From: Mantis religiosa
Taxonomy: Eukaryota > Arthropoda > Insecta > Mantodea > Mantidae
Direction: 5' to 3'
DNA length: 64,000 nucleotides
Assembly: GCA_030765055.1 (NCBI GenBank)
Contig: CM060950.1
Span: 273,593,968 to 273,657,967 of the forward strand
The notes beneath the pieces are model-generated. The model ran no database searches. It saw only the letters and a list, made by a program, of their open reading frames with translations, and was not told the origin of the DNA. Below are positions 10,640-20,999 of the stretch, piece after piece; position 1 is the stretch's first letter; every line of letters starts with the position of its first letter. A program made the position numbers and the translations under genes.

Positions 10640-11250
10640 TAGTAAATATACCGCTTAGCAAGCCTAGTACTGGTGTACCTAGTAGTTACTGCAAAACAAC
10701 TCGTAAGATTTTACATAAGCAGGCTATAAATATTGTTAATGTGTTTTCCTTTTTCAAACAGTTGTCAATTAAAGACATTTTCAAAAGTACAAATTTCACT
10801 CAGAGTCGAAAATTAACGGCACAAGCTTGTCGCGCGAGTGCTCATACTGTGACAAACATGGTTAAAGAAGGGAAAAAGTTTACCAAATTAGGAGAAGTTT
10901 CCATAGTTAGATATCCAGGGAAACATCGAGCAGCTAAAAACGTGCTACCAACTTGGAGATTTACAAAAGTGTGTTTTGCATAGAACAATTTATGATTTAT
11001 ATGACAAGGGTGAATATCCAACTGCCAAAAGGCTGACCAATTTAATGAGGGAAAAAATAGAATATATGGATTCTGTATCTTCTATGCAAAATATTCTGAA
11101 ATCTCTTGGGTTCAAATATAGTTGAACCAATGAAAGTCACAAATTGCAACTTGACAGAAGCAATATTGTTGCTGCAAGGCTAAAATTTCTGCGCACAATG
11201 CACAACATTAGAAGTACAGGTGATTCATGGCGTAAAAGTGCTTCATAAAT
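10640..11250 (+). pseudogene. IS630/DDE_3-type transposase, N-terminal half
   Basis: Frames encode a helix-turn-helix-like region (TAQACRASAHTVTNMVKEGK) and then RTIYDLYDKGEYPTAKRL in another frame. MQNILKSLGFKYS and DRSNIVAARLKFLRTMHNIR follow. This order is known from the large insect family of Tc1-like DDE_3 proteins, where the next segment carries YxDETW. That catalytic half is missing here. At least two frameshifts are present. It lies between the inverted repeats of the 9.7-12.1 kb element. Confidence 0.6.
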
Positions 11251-11750
11251 AAACATTCATATCTTCCATATTTATTAAGTATTTTAATGAAACAAAAATT
11301 GGTTTAAAGTCCATTACAGGCAGTATACAACATGGCATCATTAAAGTAGAAAATATATTCACAAATTGTTGAAATGTCACTATTTTGTTTCACTGTAGCA
11401 AACGCCATCTTTTGTTGAACGTATCTTATTTGAGTCATTTTATTTTGTGTGCGTATATACAATAGCCATGTAAGCAAACTGTTATCCGGTTCAAGGTTTT
11501 AAGGTTCAGATTATGCTATGACGCAATAATCATTGACTCATTGTATATGTTGTCACATACTTGCTGAAATATTAAGCAAACTTCTCTGTCAGCATCTATA
11601 TATACGTCTCAGATCACTTGCTAAGTGGATTCAGTGAGACAAAGACAGATATATCTTCCATCTCTGTTGCCCACAAGCTGTGAAACTGGCAATGCCAACA
11701 CAGTACAATAACTGTATTGGCTGAACCCATGTTTACTCTTATTTTGTAGC
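11251..11750. other. Non-coding interior of the transposon
   Basis: AT-rich; no coding similarity, likely decayed transposase or spacer. Confidence 0.5.
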
Positions 11751-11756
11751 TACTAT

Positions 11757-11818
11757 AGTTGGGTTTTATGTTCTATGTTGTGGTTATGATCCCATAACAT
11801 AGATCATAAAACCCAACT
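11757..11818. repeat. Short hairpin, 27-bp arms
   Basis: agttgggttttatgttctat.. at 11757-11783 pairs with 11792-11818 with two mismatches around an 8-nt loop. It adjoins the right inverted repeat. Confidence 0.8.
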
Positions 11819-12139
11819 ACTAAAATCAGTTCATTTGAATCAAGAATTAAGCATCTGGGAAAACATTTATATTTAGAAATTAAAAACACTTGAATGAATT
11901 TTGACATTCCATCAGAAGAAAATATTTTACTTAACCTCATTGGATTGTCGCCAGATGTCTTGTTTCTGGAGAACCATGAGCAGCTGGAACACCAAGGTTC
12001 TAGCCAGTTGACAATTTCTTGATATTGCCTTAAAGTGCAGGCAAAATGCATTGAAAAAAAAAATTGTTGGTATGTGAAGTACAGTGTCTCAGTATAATTT
12101 TAATTATTGTATTTATTTATTTACTTATTTATTTATTTA

Positions 12140-12475
12140 TTTTTATTATTGGTTTTCAAAAGAGAAACAAAGCTGAAGAGAATGGTACTTAGAGGGACAA
12201 CAGTTAGAAGTTGTGAAAGAGTTTAAGTAGCTAGGAGTTAGGATGAATAATAACAGAGAATAGAAAGTGCATGGCAGGAAGGTGGTAGCCAAAGGAAAAA
12301 CATCAATATCAAGAATAAGAATATGCAAACTGAAACTTGATATGTGAAGCAACTGGTTAGAGAGAATGTATGAAACTTAGGTAAAGTCGAAGATGATGTC
12401 TACTGTAGAAATATGGGGGATATCAAAAGTAAGTAATAAAATACAAACAATTTGCTAAAGAGATGCTAGAACTAC
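12140..12475 (+). pseudogene. LINE-A post-RT (thumb) region
   Basis: A frame gives VVKEFK and LGVRMNNNREWKVHG followed by VAKGKTSISRIRI, the pattern after the RT palm (FKYLG...W..H) in LINEs. It fits between the RT at 9.65 kb and the C-terminal segment at 20.4 kb. Confidence 0.55.
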
Positions 12476-13204
12476 TTAGATCAGCTCCAGGAGAATGGAC
12501 TGGACTAAGCTACTGAGGAGGTTCAACACAGAGGTCCAAACTTGGTCTAGTGTACTTATGCCCCTAAGTGGGGCACTCTCAGGAGGAAGGATGAGGCAAG
12601 AGGAGACAGAGGGCAACTGTCACAAGGAGCCGCGACAGTGCAGAGGGCAGGGTCCCTAGCAATTGACAGGTTGCTAACTTCCCAGCAGGCCAGTACAATC
12701 GGCATCCCACCCAATGTGGTTCTGAAATGGCCCACCAGGCCGCACTGGACACAATCCCACTGGAGGAGGAAATGTTTCCCAGGAGCATATCATCCTGCCA
12801 TGCTAAGCTGAGACATCTGTCAACACTTCTACCCTGAAAGAGACCATCAGAGCCCCTCAAAATCCAACCTCTGCGGTCCTCGTCCCGAGGGGTGGGCAAC
12901 AGGAAGTAGGGGACTGACTGATGGGGTGAAGTACGGTGGGGACTGTGTGTACCCCAGGACCGCTACGGCTGCCGAGAAGGCCGATCAGTAACCCTGAAAA
13001 CTGGCAGAAGAGGCTCTGGTATTTTCCCCCAGGGACCTACTACGGTAGGTACGGGATTGGCGATCCCGGGGTCCCTAGCCATTCACCCTCAATTCATCCC
13101 CTTCATCTCCATCAACTGTGCCACGTGTAGCTACTGCTTGTCAGTAAGCATCACCTTCTTCCCCTTCTAGTTTTTTATTATGATTATTAGTACTTAAGGT
13201 CTTA
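12476..13204. other. GC-rich unassigned segment
   Basis: Base composition changes sharply near 12,530, matching the LINE that follows. Local palindromic bits such as gggacctac..ggtccct occur. It may be extended 5' UTR of the I-like LINE or a separate non-autonomous element. No supported protein: frames of 106 and 64 aa lack similarity. Confidence 0.4.
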
Positions 13205-13798
13205 GGTTTATAACTCCTGTCTCACCAGCAGGGATCTCTCCTATCTCCGTGGTTCTGTCCCACGGTTTTCAGCGCGGCTTCCGACATGTGTGCTCTCCGG
13301 AGGTCTCAAAAGTGAAGGTTGAGCGGACCCTTCGCACTGCCCCTATGTGTAGCCTTAGGTGCGGAGCCCGTCCACACCGTCAAGTACACCCACGTAGCTC
13401 CTTGAGGGCCCGGTCTGTGGTAATCTCCCGACGGCCGCGTTTTGCCGTTGGGTTAGTATCACGGACCGGACGTGTTACCGCTGACGGAACCCCGGTGTAA
13501 TCAACCACAAGTCCCCTGAATCCGCGTGTGCCTATTACACGCATGCGCGGCCTAAAGTGGGGAGCCACAGGCGGTTATTCCTGTGGTAGGGGCATAAAGC
13601 CGGGGTGTGCGTGGTGAACGGTTTACCCATACGGACAAGCAGTGGAGATTGAAGGGTAGCTTTTCTGAAGTACAAATGAGATCGGTCATGGGTGAGGTCC
13701 CCATGACGGCACAGACCGTGAAGATTCGGTGTCTTTCTTTCTTTAACCCCCGGATGGCAGGCTGACGCCGACGGTTCCGGAAGGGGGTCTATATCATC

Positions 13799-14962
13799 AT
13801 GTCTCCGCGCAAACAATCCTTCATTGACCCTTATTTAGTTATGACTTTGGCTTGTGATGGGAAAACTTTTAAAGATGTCAGTCCGTTTTATATAAAGCGT
13901 GAAGTTGACAAAATCAGCGGCCCGGTCAAAAACGCTACGCGTCTCCGAGACGGTAGCTTACTATTAGAGAGCACCAGTGCAGACCAGTCTCGCAAACTAC
14001 AAAAGGCGACTTTGTTGGGCTCCTACCCTATCCGGGTAGCCCCACACAAAACACTTAACACCTGTCGAGGAGTAGTCACCACCTCCAGCCTAGACGGTCT
14101 TGCAAACGAGGAAATAGTAAGTTGCCTCTCGGATCAGCTTGTTTGTCAGGCGTACCGGCTAACACGGAAACAAGATGGCAAGGAGTACCCACTACGTACG
14201 GTATTTCTAACGTTTGCTGGGACTAAGTTACCGGAGTACATCTATTGCGGCTATGAGCGTGCGAGTGTCCGCCAGTATGTCCCGAACCCCATGCGCTGCT
14301 TCCAATGTCAGCGGTTCGGACATACTAAGGTCACATGCACCAATCCTGCTCTTTGTGAGCAATGTGGCCTAGCTAAACACGACGACCCAAACTGCAGCCG
14401 AACACCTTGCTGCGTGAACTGTGGCGGTAGTCATCCCTCCAGCTTGCGACAGTGTCCTAGATTCATGGACGAAAAAAGCATACAGGAGCTACGTGTAAAG
14501 GAACGCCTCACTTTTCCAGAGGCACGACGGCTCTTCGAACAACTGAAGCCTGCGACCACTACTACTGGATATGCACTAGCAGCTCGCCGTACTCCTAATA
14601 CCACTGTTGCTGTTCAACACGTCCCTGTCGCCCACGCATCCACGCAGACTGACTTTCTAGCCGTTAAACCTTCGTCTCAGACTGTTTGTATATCCACCAG
14701 CACTACCTCCGCCTCAACCGTACAAACTCCAACCACCAAGCCATCAACGGGTGACAACTATCCCGTAGTAAATATGAAAAGCCGATCCCGGCCACAACAT
14801 AGATCGCGAGGTCGCTCGCCTTCTATGAGATCCCGGTCTCGTTCTACGAGCCGTAGGAGTACTGACTCCCGAACATCAGCGGAGTCACAGGACGCTAACG
14901 ATTTTCGAATCGTGGGGCCCAGATCAGCCAAGGTCAAGAAAAAGGTTAAAACGGCCCGCTAA
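13799..14962 (+). CDS. I-like LINE ORF1, gag-like nucleic-acid-binding protein
   Basis: 387 aa, intact. About 165 N-terminal residues resemble the RRM-like region of I/Jockey ORF1 proteins. Three CCHC-type zinc knuckles follow at about residues 167-222, beginning CFQCQRFGHTKVTC, then CEQCGLAKHDDPNC and CVNCGGSHPSSLRQC. The C-terminus (about 325-387) is Arg/Ser-rich and basic. In this family the protein coats the element RNA and helps form the ribonucleoprotein. The stop (TAA) is 9 nt before the ORF2 start, so ORF2 probably depends on reinitiation. The ATG at 13799 is the first good start after the leader. Confidence 0.9.
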   Translation: MSPRKQSFIDPYLVMTLACDGKTFKDVSPFYIKREVDKISGPVKNATRLRDGSLLLESTSADQSRKLQKATLLGSYPIRVAPHKTLNTCRGVVTTSSLDGLANEEIVSCLSDQLVCQAYRLTRKQDGKEYPLRTVFLTFAGTKLPEYIYCGYERASVRQYVPNPMRCFQCQRFGHTKVTCTNPALCEQCGLAKHDDPNCSRTPCCVNCGGSHPSSLRQCPRFMDEKSIQELRVKERLTFPEARRLFEQLKPATTTTGYALAARRTPNTTVAVQHVPVAHASTQTDFLAVKPSSQTVCISTSTTSASTVQTPTTKPSTGDNYPVVNMKSRSRPQHRSRGRSPSMRSRSRSTSRRSTDSRTSAESQDANDFRIVGPRSAKVKKKVKTAR

Positions 14963-14971
14963 AAACTCTTT

Positions 14972-17900
14972 ATGGAAATAATCCAGTGGAATGTCAATGG
15001 GTTTCGTGCTCGTGCTCAAGACCTACAACATTTAGTTGCTCAACGGTCACCATCAATTATTTGTCTCCAGGAAACCCACTTACATCCCAATCACTCATTA
15101 CACCTTCACTCTTTCTCTGCATTTAGAAGCGACTCTCTTGCAGGTATGCGTGCAAGCGGTGGCGTTGCTACCTTAGTGGCGCCTAACATCTCAGCCGCCA
15201 ACGTTCCTCTCACCACACCATTGCAAGCTGTGGCCGTTCGGATACAGCTGGAGAGCATCAGTTTTACCATATGCAACATGTACCTGCCGCCGCTCAGTAT
15301 AGTTCCAGAGCGTGATCTTCAAGCTCTATTGGCTCAGCTCCCCTCACCACTACTCCTTGTGGGAGATTTGAATGCCAAGCACACGCTCTGGGGATCAGAC
15401 ACTGATGACGCCCGTGGATGCCTCCTCGTGGACGTCTTCGATAAGTCTGACCTGCTTCTGCTAAATACTGGTGACCCGACATTCCTATCATCCGCATATG
15501 GTACACATACCGTACTAGACCTTTCTTTCTGCAGTCCAGCATTAGTACCATTACTTGAGTGGTCAGTACTTTCCGACCTCTTTGGCAGTGATCATTACCC
15601 CATTAACATTCATTTTTCTGGCCGCCAATGTGTACCTTCTCGACATCCTCGCTGGATTATTTCCAAAGCTAATTGGGGAAAATTCCATTCCCTGATAAAC
15701 CTTATCGATGACGGTTTCGACACCATCGACGAAATGGTCGAATATTTTACTTGCTCGATCCTGCTCGCAGCAGAATCCAGCATTCCTCGGGGTTCATCTA
15801 CACCACGGCGTATCCCTGTACCGTGGTGGTCTGAGGAGTGCAGTTTGGCAGTCAAAGCACGCAAACGTGCTTTGCGCGTTTTTCAGCGGCACCCGACTGA
15901 AGGGAACTTTGTCGCCTTCAAACGTTCTCGTGCTAGGGCACGGTTTATACTGCGCAACGCAAAACGTACATCTTGGGAAGCCTATGTGTCTTCGCTTTCC
16001 CGGCGCAGCTCTACCCAACAAGTATGGTCAGCTGTTCGGCGGATGTATGGCAAGTATCGCCGGACGGTAATTCCGGGCCTTGCCATCAACGGTTCCATGT
16101 GCACCACCGAGCAGGACATAGCAGAAGCCCTAGCTACAACATTTGCTGCTACTAGCCAAACTGCCCGCTATGACGCTCTCTTCCTGCCTATTAAGGAAAA
16201 GGCGGAGCGGGTACAACTAAATTTTAATAGTGACTGCACCGAGCCGTACAACCAACCGTTTACCGCTGCCGAGCTCGCCCACTCTCTAGCGTTAGCAAAG
16301 GATTCTTCTCCAGGTCCCGATGACGTACACCGACAGATGCTGCTACATCTTCCATCTGAGGCGCTATGTTTCCTGTTAAACATCTATAACCGCATTTGGC
16401 ATGAGCGAGTTTTCCCTTCCTCCTGGCGAGAGGGTATTGTCATCCCCATCCCTCGACCCGGAAAGGACCGCACGCTTCCATCTAGCTACCGCCCCATTTG
16501 CCTGACGAGTGTCATCTGTAAGACATTCGAGCGAATGGTAAACGCTCGGTTAAATTGGTGGCTAGAAAAACATAACCATCTGTCCAACTTGCAATGCGGT
16601 TTTCGTCGCCATCGCTCAAGTGTCGACAATCTAACACGCCTTGAGGGTTATATTTCCGATGCGTTTCTACTGAAACAGCACGTCGTGGGCGTGTTCCTCG
16701 ACCTGGAGAAGGCTTATGACACCACCTGGCGGTACGGCATACTCCGTAACTTACATGGTTACGGTATGCGTGGTCATCTACCCGAATTCCTATGCAACTT
16801 TTTAAAACTTCGCCGTTTTCGGGTTCGCATAGGAAACACGATATCACGGGAGCGGATACAGGAGAACGGCGTACCTCAAGGGTCAATTTTGAGCGTCACC
16901 CTTTTTGCCGTAGCGATTAACGGTATCACTAGTGCCGTTCGAAGTGGAATTCCATCATCCCTCTATGTTGACGACTTCGCAGTCTATTATAGGTCTGCCA
17001 ACATAGATCACATAGAGCGCCAACTGCAGCTGACCATTACCCAGCTAGCAGCTTGGGCGCTTGAAACCGGCTTCCGTTTTTCAGCTGCGAAGACGCAGTG
17101 TATCCACTTTCACCGCCTACGAGGTATTCACCCGCCTCCTGATCTTCATTTGAACGGCACACCCCTACCATTTGTCTCAAACCTGAAGTTCTTGGGCCTC
17201 TACTTGGACCGACAACTAAATTGGGAGCACCACATTCGTCACCTTCGAGCCTCTTGCGATCGTTCTCTTTGGGTGCTAAAAGTATTATCTGGAGCATCTT
17301 GGGGGGGCGATCGCACAGTAATGTTGAGGCTGTACCGCTCTCTGGTTCGGTCCAAGCTGGACTATGGCAGTTTTATTTATGGCGCAGCGACCGCCTCTAA
17401 ACTTCGCCTTTTAGACACCGTGCATCACACTGGCATCCGCCTTGCCACAGGAGCTTTCCGCACCAGTCGAGTCGACTGCCTGTATGCAGACTCAGGCGAA
17501 CCTCCACTCCATATTCGTCGCTCGCTGTTACTCTGCTCATACGTTTCAAAGTTGGCAAGTCATCCCAATCATCCTTGCTTTAAACCAGTTCTGCGTCCAG
17601 ATTTAGTCCACCGTTATATGCGCCCTGGTTCTCGGACTCGCCCCGTGGGAATTAGATTTCGGGATCTCCTACATTTCCATGGCCTCCGAATGCCTCGCGT
17701 GGAGAGGTCGTCCATCAGCCTTTATCCTGCTTGGCAACTGGATCGTGCGAGTTTTGATCTCGCTCTTTCAAGCAACTCTAGACTCGCTACTCCACATTCG
17801 GTGTTCCAACAACTTTTTGCCGAATTGCTGGGCCGTTACCCTAACTATGTTCCGGTCTTCACAGACGGTTCTCAGTTAGGTAACGCTACGGGTTGCGCAT

Positions 17901-18658
17901 TCTTTATTAACGGTGAGGCTCATAAATTTCGCCTTCTGGACTCCACTTCAGTTTTTTCCGCAGAACTGTATGCCATCTTTTATTTGCTCCTTTTTATTTG
18001 CAAGTTAGCTCCCGGCTCTTTTATTGTCTGCACTGATTCTCTGAGTGCTCTTCAGGCCTTGCAACAGCACACTGCCGCTCACACCCTCGTTTTAAAAATA
18101 CAGGCCCAGATCTCGCAGATGCTCAGGCGCGGGTACAATTTTGTTTTTACTTGGACCCCAGGCCATGTGGGGATTTCCGGAAACGAGGAGGCGGACGCGG
18201 CTGCAAAGTCAGCTTGCCGTTTGCCCCGGGGTTTAACAACTACTGTGCCATACCAGGATGTGCAACGTTTTTTCCGTCGCCAACTCCTCTCTGTTTGGCA
18301 GCACTCCTGGACAGCTATGGAAGGCACACAACTCCGGGCAATTAAAGAGAGCGTACAACCCTGGCTAACTTCCTGCAGGGATAACCGGCGAGCCGAGGTG
18401 ATACTCACCCGGCTGAGAATTGGGCACACACGAGTCACTCATGGCCATTTATTAAGAGGGGAACCGGCCCCTGTGTGTGCTCCGTGTTCAGTACGCCTCA
18501 CTGTGCGGCATATTTTACTCGATTGCCCACAGTATGCCCGCGTTCGCCAGTCTTTGGGCTTGGGAGCTAACTTGCGCAGTATTTTAGGTGATGACCCAGT
18601 GGCCGTTGATAAGGCACTGCGCTTTATTTTTAAAATAGGTTTTAATAAACAAGTCTGA
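14972..18658 (+). CDS. I-like LINE ORF2: endonuclease, RT, RNase H
   Basis: 1228 aa without stop or frameshift. The AP-type endonuclease spans residues 1-215 with QWNVNGF, LQETHL, GDLNAKH and SDHYPI. The RT spans about 430-720 with CGFRRHRSSVDNL, FLDLEKAYDTTW and GVPQGS. Its catalytic box YVDD lies near residue 664. RNase H spans about 958-1075 with all four acidic positions: FTDGS, SAELYA, CTDSLSA and NEEADAAAK. A C-terminal Cys-His segment (CAPC...RHILLDC) near 1168-1185 is usual in this clade. The endonuclease nicks target DNA and the RT copies the RNA at the nick. All catalytic residues I can check are present, so this copy may be competent. Confidence 0.93.
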   Translation: MEIIQWNVNGFRARAQDLQHLVAQRSPSIICLQETHLHPNHSLHLHSFSAFRSDSLAGMRASGGVATLVAPNISAANVPLTTPLQAVAVRIQLESISFTICNMYLPPLSIVPERDLQALLAQLPSPLLLVGDLNAKHTLWGSDTDDARGCLLVDVFDKSDLLLLNTGDPTFLSSAYGTHTVLDLSFCSPALVPLLEWSVLSDLFGSDHYPINIHFSGRQCVPSRHPRWIISKANWGKFHSLINLIDDGFDTIDEMVEYFTCSILLAAESSIPRGSSTPRRIPVPWWSEECSLAVKARKRALRVFQRHPTEGNFVAFKRSRARARFILRNAKRTSWEAYVSSLSRRSSTQQVWSAVRRMYGKYRRTVIPGLAINGSMCTTEQDIAEALATTFAATSQTARYDALFLPIKEKAERVQLNFNSDCTEPYNQPFTAAELAHSLALAKDSSPGPDDVHRQMLLHLPSEALCFLLNIYNRIWHERVFPSSWREGIVIPIPRPGKDRTLPSSYRPICLTSVICKTFERMVNARLNWWLEKHNHLSNLQCGFRRHRSSVDNLTRLEGYISDAFLLKQHVVGVFLDLEKAYDTTWRYGILRNLHGYGMRGHLPEFLCNFLKLRRFRVRIGNTISRERIQENGVPQGSILSVTLFAVAINGITSAVRSGIPSSLYVDDFAVYYRSANIDHIERQLQLTITQLAAWALETGFRFSAAKTQCIHFHRLRGIHPPPDLHLNGTPLPFVSNLKFLGLYLDRQLNWEHHIRHLRASCDRSLWVLKVLSGASWGGDRTVMLRLYRSLVRSKLDYGSFIYGAATASKLRLLDTVHHTGIRLATGAFRTSRVDCLYADSGEPPLHIRRSLLLCSYVSKLASHPNHPCFKPVLRPDLVHRYMRPGSRTRPVGIRFRDLLHFHGLRMPRVERSSISLYPAWQLDRASFDLALSSNSRLATPHSVFQQLFAELLGRYPNYVPVFTDGSQLGNATGCAFFINGEAHKFRLLDSTSVFSAELYAIFYLLLFICKLAPGSFIVCTDSLSALQALQQHTAAHTLVLKIQAQISQMLRRGYNFVFTWTPGHVGISGNEEADAAAKSACRLPRGLTTTVPYQDVQRFFRRQLLSVWQHSWTAMEGTQLRAIKESVQPWLTSCRDNRRAEVILTRLRIGHTRVTHGHLLRGEPAPVCAPCSVRLTVRHILLDCPQYARVRQSLGLGANLRSILGDDPVAVDKALRFIFKIGFNKQV

Positions 18659-18851
18659 CTTGTGTGTTAGGTTTATTAATTTTAGAGTTTTTAAATTTTT
18701 AGTACTGGGATGAATTTTAATGTGCTTTTAATAGTTGAGTGTTTTAATTGTATTTTACCTTTTCAACTGAATTTTTATAGTTTTTAGGTTTTTTAGTGTT
18801 GACTTGGGGCCCAAATGACCTTGTTGTCGACGGGCCCTTAAACACCACATA
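18659..18851 (+). other. 3' UTR of the I-like LINE
   Basis: T-rich after the stop, then a conserved-looking GC block, gacttggggcccaaatgacc to the terminal ACGGGCCCTTAAACACCAC. Such ends are common in arthropod LINEs. No poly(A) is evident. Confidence 0.6.
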
Positions 18852-19075
18852 CTCACTCACGAGACCATCAGATGAGAGATGATGTGAAATGATAATGGAG
18901 ATGAAATGGAGGAACAGGAAATTCAGAGGATGTAATTAACCTATCCAGCATATGCCTGGTGACCCGAGAAACCCCCCAGAATAACCCATGGTTCAGGTAA
19001 GCCAGCCATGGGAATTGAACCTAGACCTCCCAAATGCAGGCCACAGATGAAACCGCCTGAGCCAAGCTGCAGAAG
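18852..19075 (-). mobile_element. tRNA-headed SINE (SINE-E)
   Basis: On the minus strand the head has an A-box-like TGGCTCAGGCGG (about 19,050-19,065) and a B-box-like GGTTCAATTCC, followed by a body running into tcatctgatggtctcgtgag. It abuts the LINE 3' end tail to tail. Not a functional tRNA: the stems are poorly paired. Confidence 0.65.
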
Positions 19076-19080
19076 TAGCC

Positions 19081-20400
19081 TTAGTAGAATTAGGGTAAAC
19101 CAGAGAACATATAATAAAACTGTCTTCGACACTTTCGCAGTGTTGATGATAATAGACTGCTTATATGGAAGCGTGCACAATGATTTAAAAAATAAGAGTT
19201 TTCACACATGTACCATTTTTATGAAATTTGATATTTTGATATATTGGACCCTGTATATAATTGTGGCTATACATGTATAATTTTGCAGCTAAAGATGAAT
19301 AATAATGTAACAAATTTTGCATCTTCAGGCTGTATATATACCTAAAACCACCCCTTCTGGATTTCCCTACCATGTATCCCTTATCTTTCTAAGCAAAAGA
19401 TACAGGGTTATACACTGGACAATGAGAGAATTCTCTAAGAGAAAAGATTTAATGCCAGGAAACAAAAACGTCATGCTAGTCTAGTTGATCCCAAAAAAGT
19501 TATTGCCTCTTTTGCATATAAAATTAGGTATTGCAAAACGTTCTTGAAAGCACCAGACAAGAATGGTTGTGTTCCAAATACCTGAGCAGCAAATTTTTTG
19601 TGATGTATGAAGCTAAGATAAAAGGGGTATATTTAATGGCCCTCAATAAGATAACTAATGAAGATAATGCATTTTTGTACACCATGAATGATAGAAAACC
19701 GCAATCGTGTAGTACTTTCAAAGAGGTAGTCAGTAAGTTTTTTTGGAAATATTAAATTTGTGTGATACGAAAAACTGAAAAATAAGCTACAAAGCTATGA
19801 GCTTCAAGGCAAAATGTGAGTTTAAAGATTCACTTCTTTTACTCACATCTAAATTATTTTCCTGATAATGTTGGATCCCTCAGAGACGAACAAGGTGAAT
19901 GATTTCGTCAAGAAATCAAGGAGATGGACAGGAGATATCAGGGTCAATGGAACATTGCAAGTGAGCTACTGTTGGAGCTTGAAAAAGAAAGTTCCTTATT
20001 GCAACTTATGTAGATCAGCACAAGTGACTTTCCAGGCAAGAAAAGCACATCTTATTTTACAGTTATACAGGTATTTCTATATATTGATCATACATTTTGC
20101 TTTTGTATTCATTTTGTAACACATAATTTTTACATTAAAAAACTATTTTCAAATTATTATTTTGTGATTTGTGAGAAAACCTTACATTATATAGAAAAAA
20201 TGGAGAGCATCATTCAGTTTAGTACACCTGAATTGGTTAAAAACACCTTTCAGAGTGCAAACCGGTGAAAAGAAGTTATATTTTGCAGGACAGTGTAATT
20301 GAAAGAACCCTGAAATTTTGGTATAAATACTTGACAAAAGATAATGAAATCCTAAAGGTATGAAATGTGTAGCTTTTAACGCCCACTTTTACTACATATG
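19081..20400. other. No assignable gene
   Basis: AT-rich, with small frames of 65-90 aa (for example at 19,531 and 19,868) that show no recognisable family and differ from the neighbouring element relics in composition only slightly. Possibly old transposon sequence. Confidence 0.5.
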
Positions 20401-20404
20401 GCAC

Positions 20405-20999
20405 CGCAGGCGGGCTAAAGGTATGAATGAATCTACTAAAGAGAATGGGAAATAGGAATAGATGGTGGTCAGTAGGGCGGGAAGGAATGTGGGACATATG
20501 GAGACTAGAAAATAGACATGTATAAAATTTTTGGAAAATAGTTAACACCAGAATGGAGGATATAGAAAGACAAGAGAATGGGGAGGCCTAGAAAATGGAA
20601 AATCATTAAATTGTAATAGGATAATAAAGAGAGAATAGAGAAGAGGAAGATATGTAGACAGTATAACAGACAGGAGAGGGAAGGAATGGCTTAAATAAGA
20701 ATGTACTTAAGAGGGCTAAGGGTCAGCAGAATAGGAATATGTGATTTATGTGGAGAAGCAGAAAGTATAGTTCATATTTTGACAGAGTGCAGAGAACTGG
20801 CAGTATGGAAACAAAAGTGCAGGAGAAGAAATGGGAGAAGAGGCAAAGTGAGGTGATAGCTATAAGAATGGTTACAGAGAAAAATGGAAGTAGAAATAGA
20901 GATATGGGGAACTTGTTTTGGAAAGCTAATGAAAAGTGGATGAGAAAAGAAAAGAAGATTGTAAAAGAAAAATGTAGAGATAACAGGGGAGACAGATAG
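20405..20999 (+). pseudogene. LINE-A C-terminus
   Basis: A Trp/Arg-rich degenerate stretch leads into GLRVSRIGICDLCGEAESIV and HILTECRELAVW (about 20,712-20,805), the CxxC..H..C motif typical of LINE ORF2 C-termini. The frame then runs to 20,999. It is the last piece of the plus-strand LINE-A series. Purine-rich composition matches the other LINE-A pieces. Confidence 0.6.

Larger units (their letters stand above)
9722..12115. mobile_element. DNA transposon with about 300-bp inverted repeats
   Basis: The left arm (9,722-10,012, then 10,220-10,245 after a PLE insertion) and the right arm (11,819-12,115) are inverted copies. Shared stretches include ggtatgtgaagtac, accttggtgtt.., ttctccagaaac.. 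and aattcttgattcaaatgaac. The element sits between the LINE-A RT and thumb pieces. Inside is a decayed IS630/DDE_3-type transposase on the plus strand. Exact termini and TSD are not resolved. Confidence 0.7.
13205..18851 (+). mobile_element. Apparently full-length I-like LINE
   Basis: Two long intact ORFs, a GC-rich 5' leader and a 3' UTR ending ACGGGCCCTTAAACACCAC. The GC content is well above that of the AT-rich flanks, suggesting recent arrival. An endonuclease, RT and C-terminal RNase H in one ORF2 plus zinc knuckles in ORF1 define the I superclade. The 5' boundary is approximate and I could not find a convincing TSD. It lies in the gap between LINE-A pieces. Confidence 0.8.

Noticed and set aside
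12579..12899. 106-aa minus-strand frame
   Set aside because: GC-rich sequence with no stop by composition; no domain or homologous pattern.
15294..18438. Minus-strand and alternative-frame ORFs of 60-124 aa across the I-like LINE
   Set aside because: Shadows of the intact ORF2.
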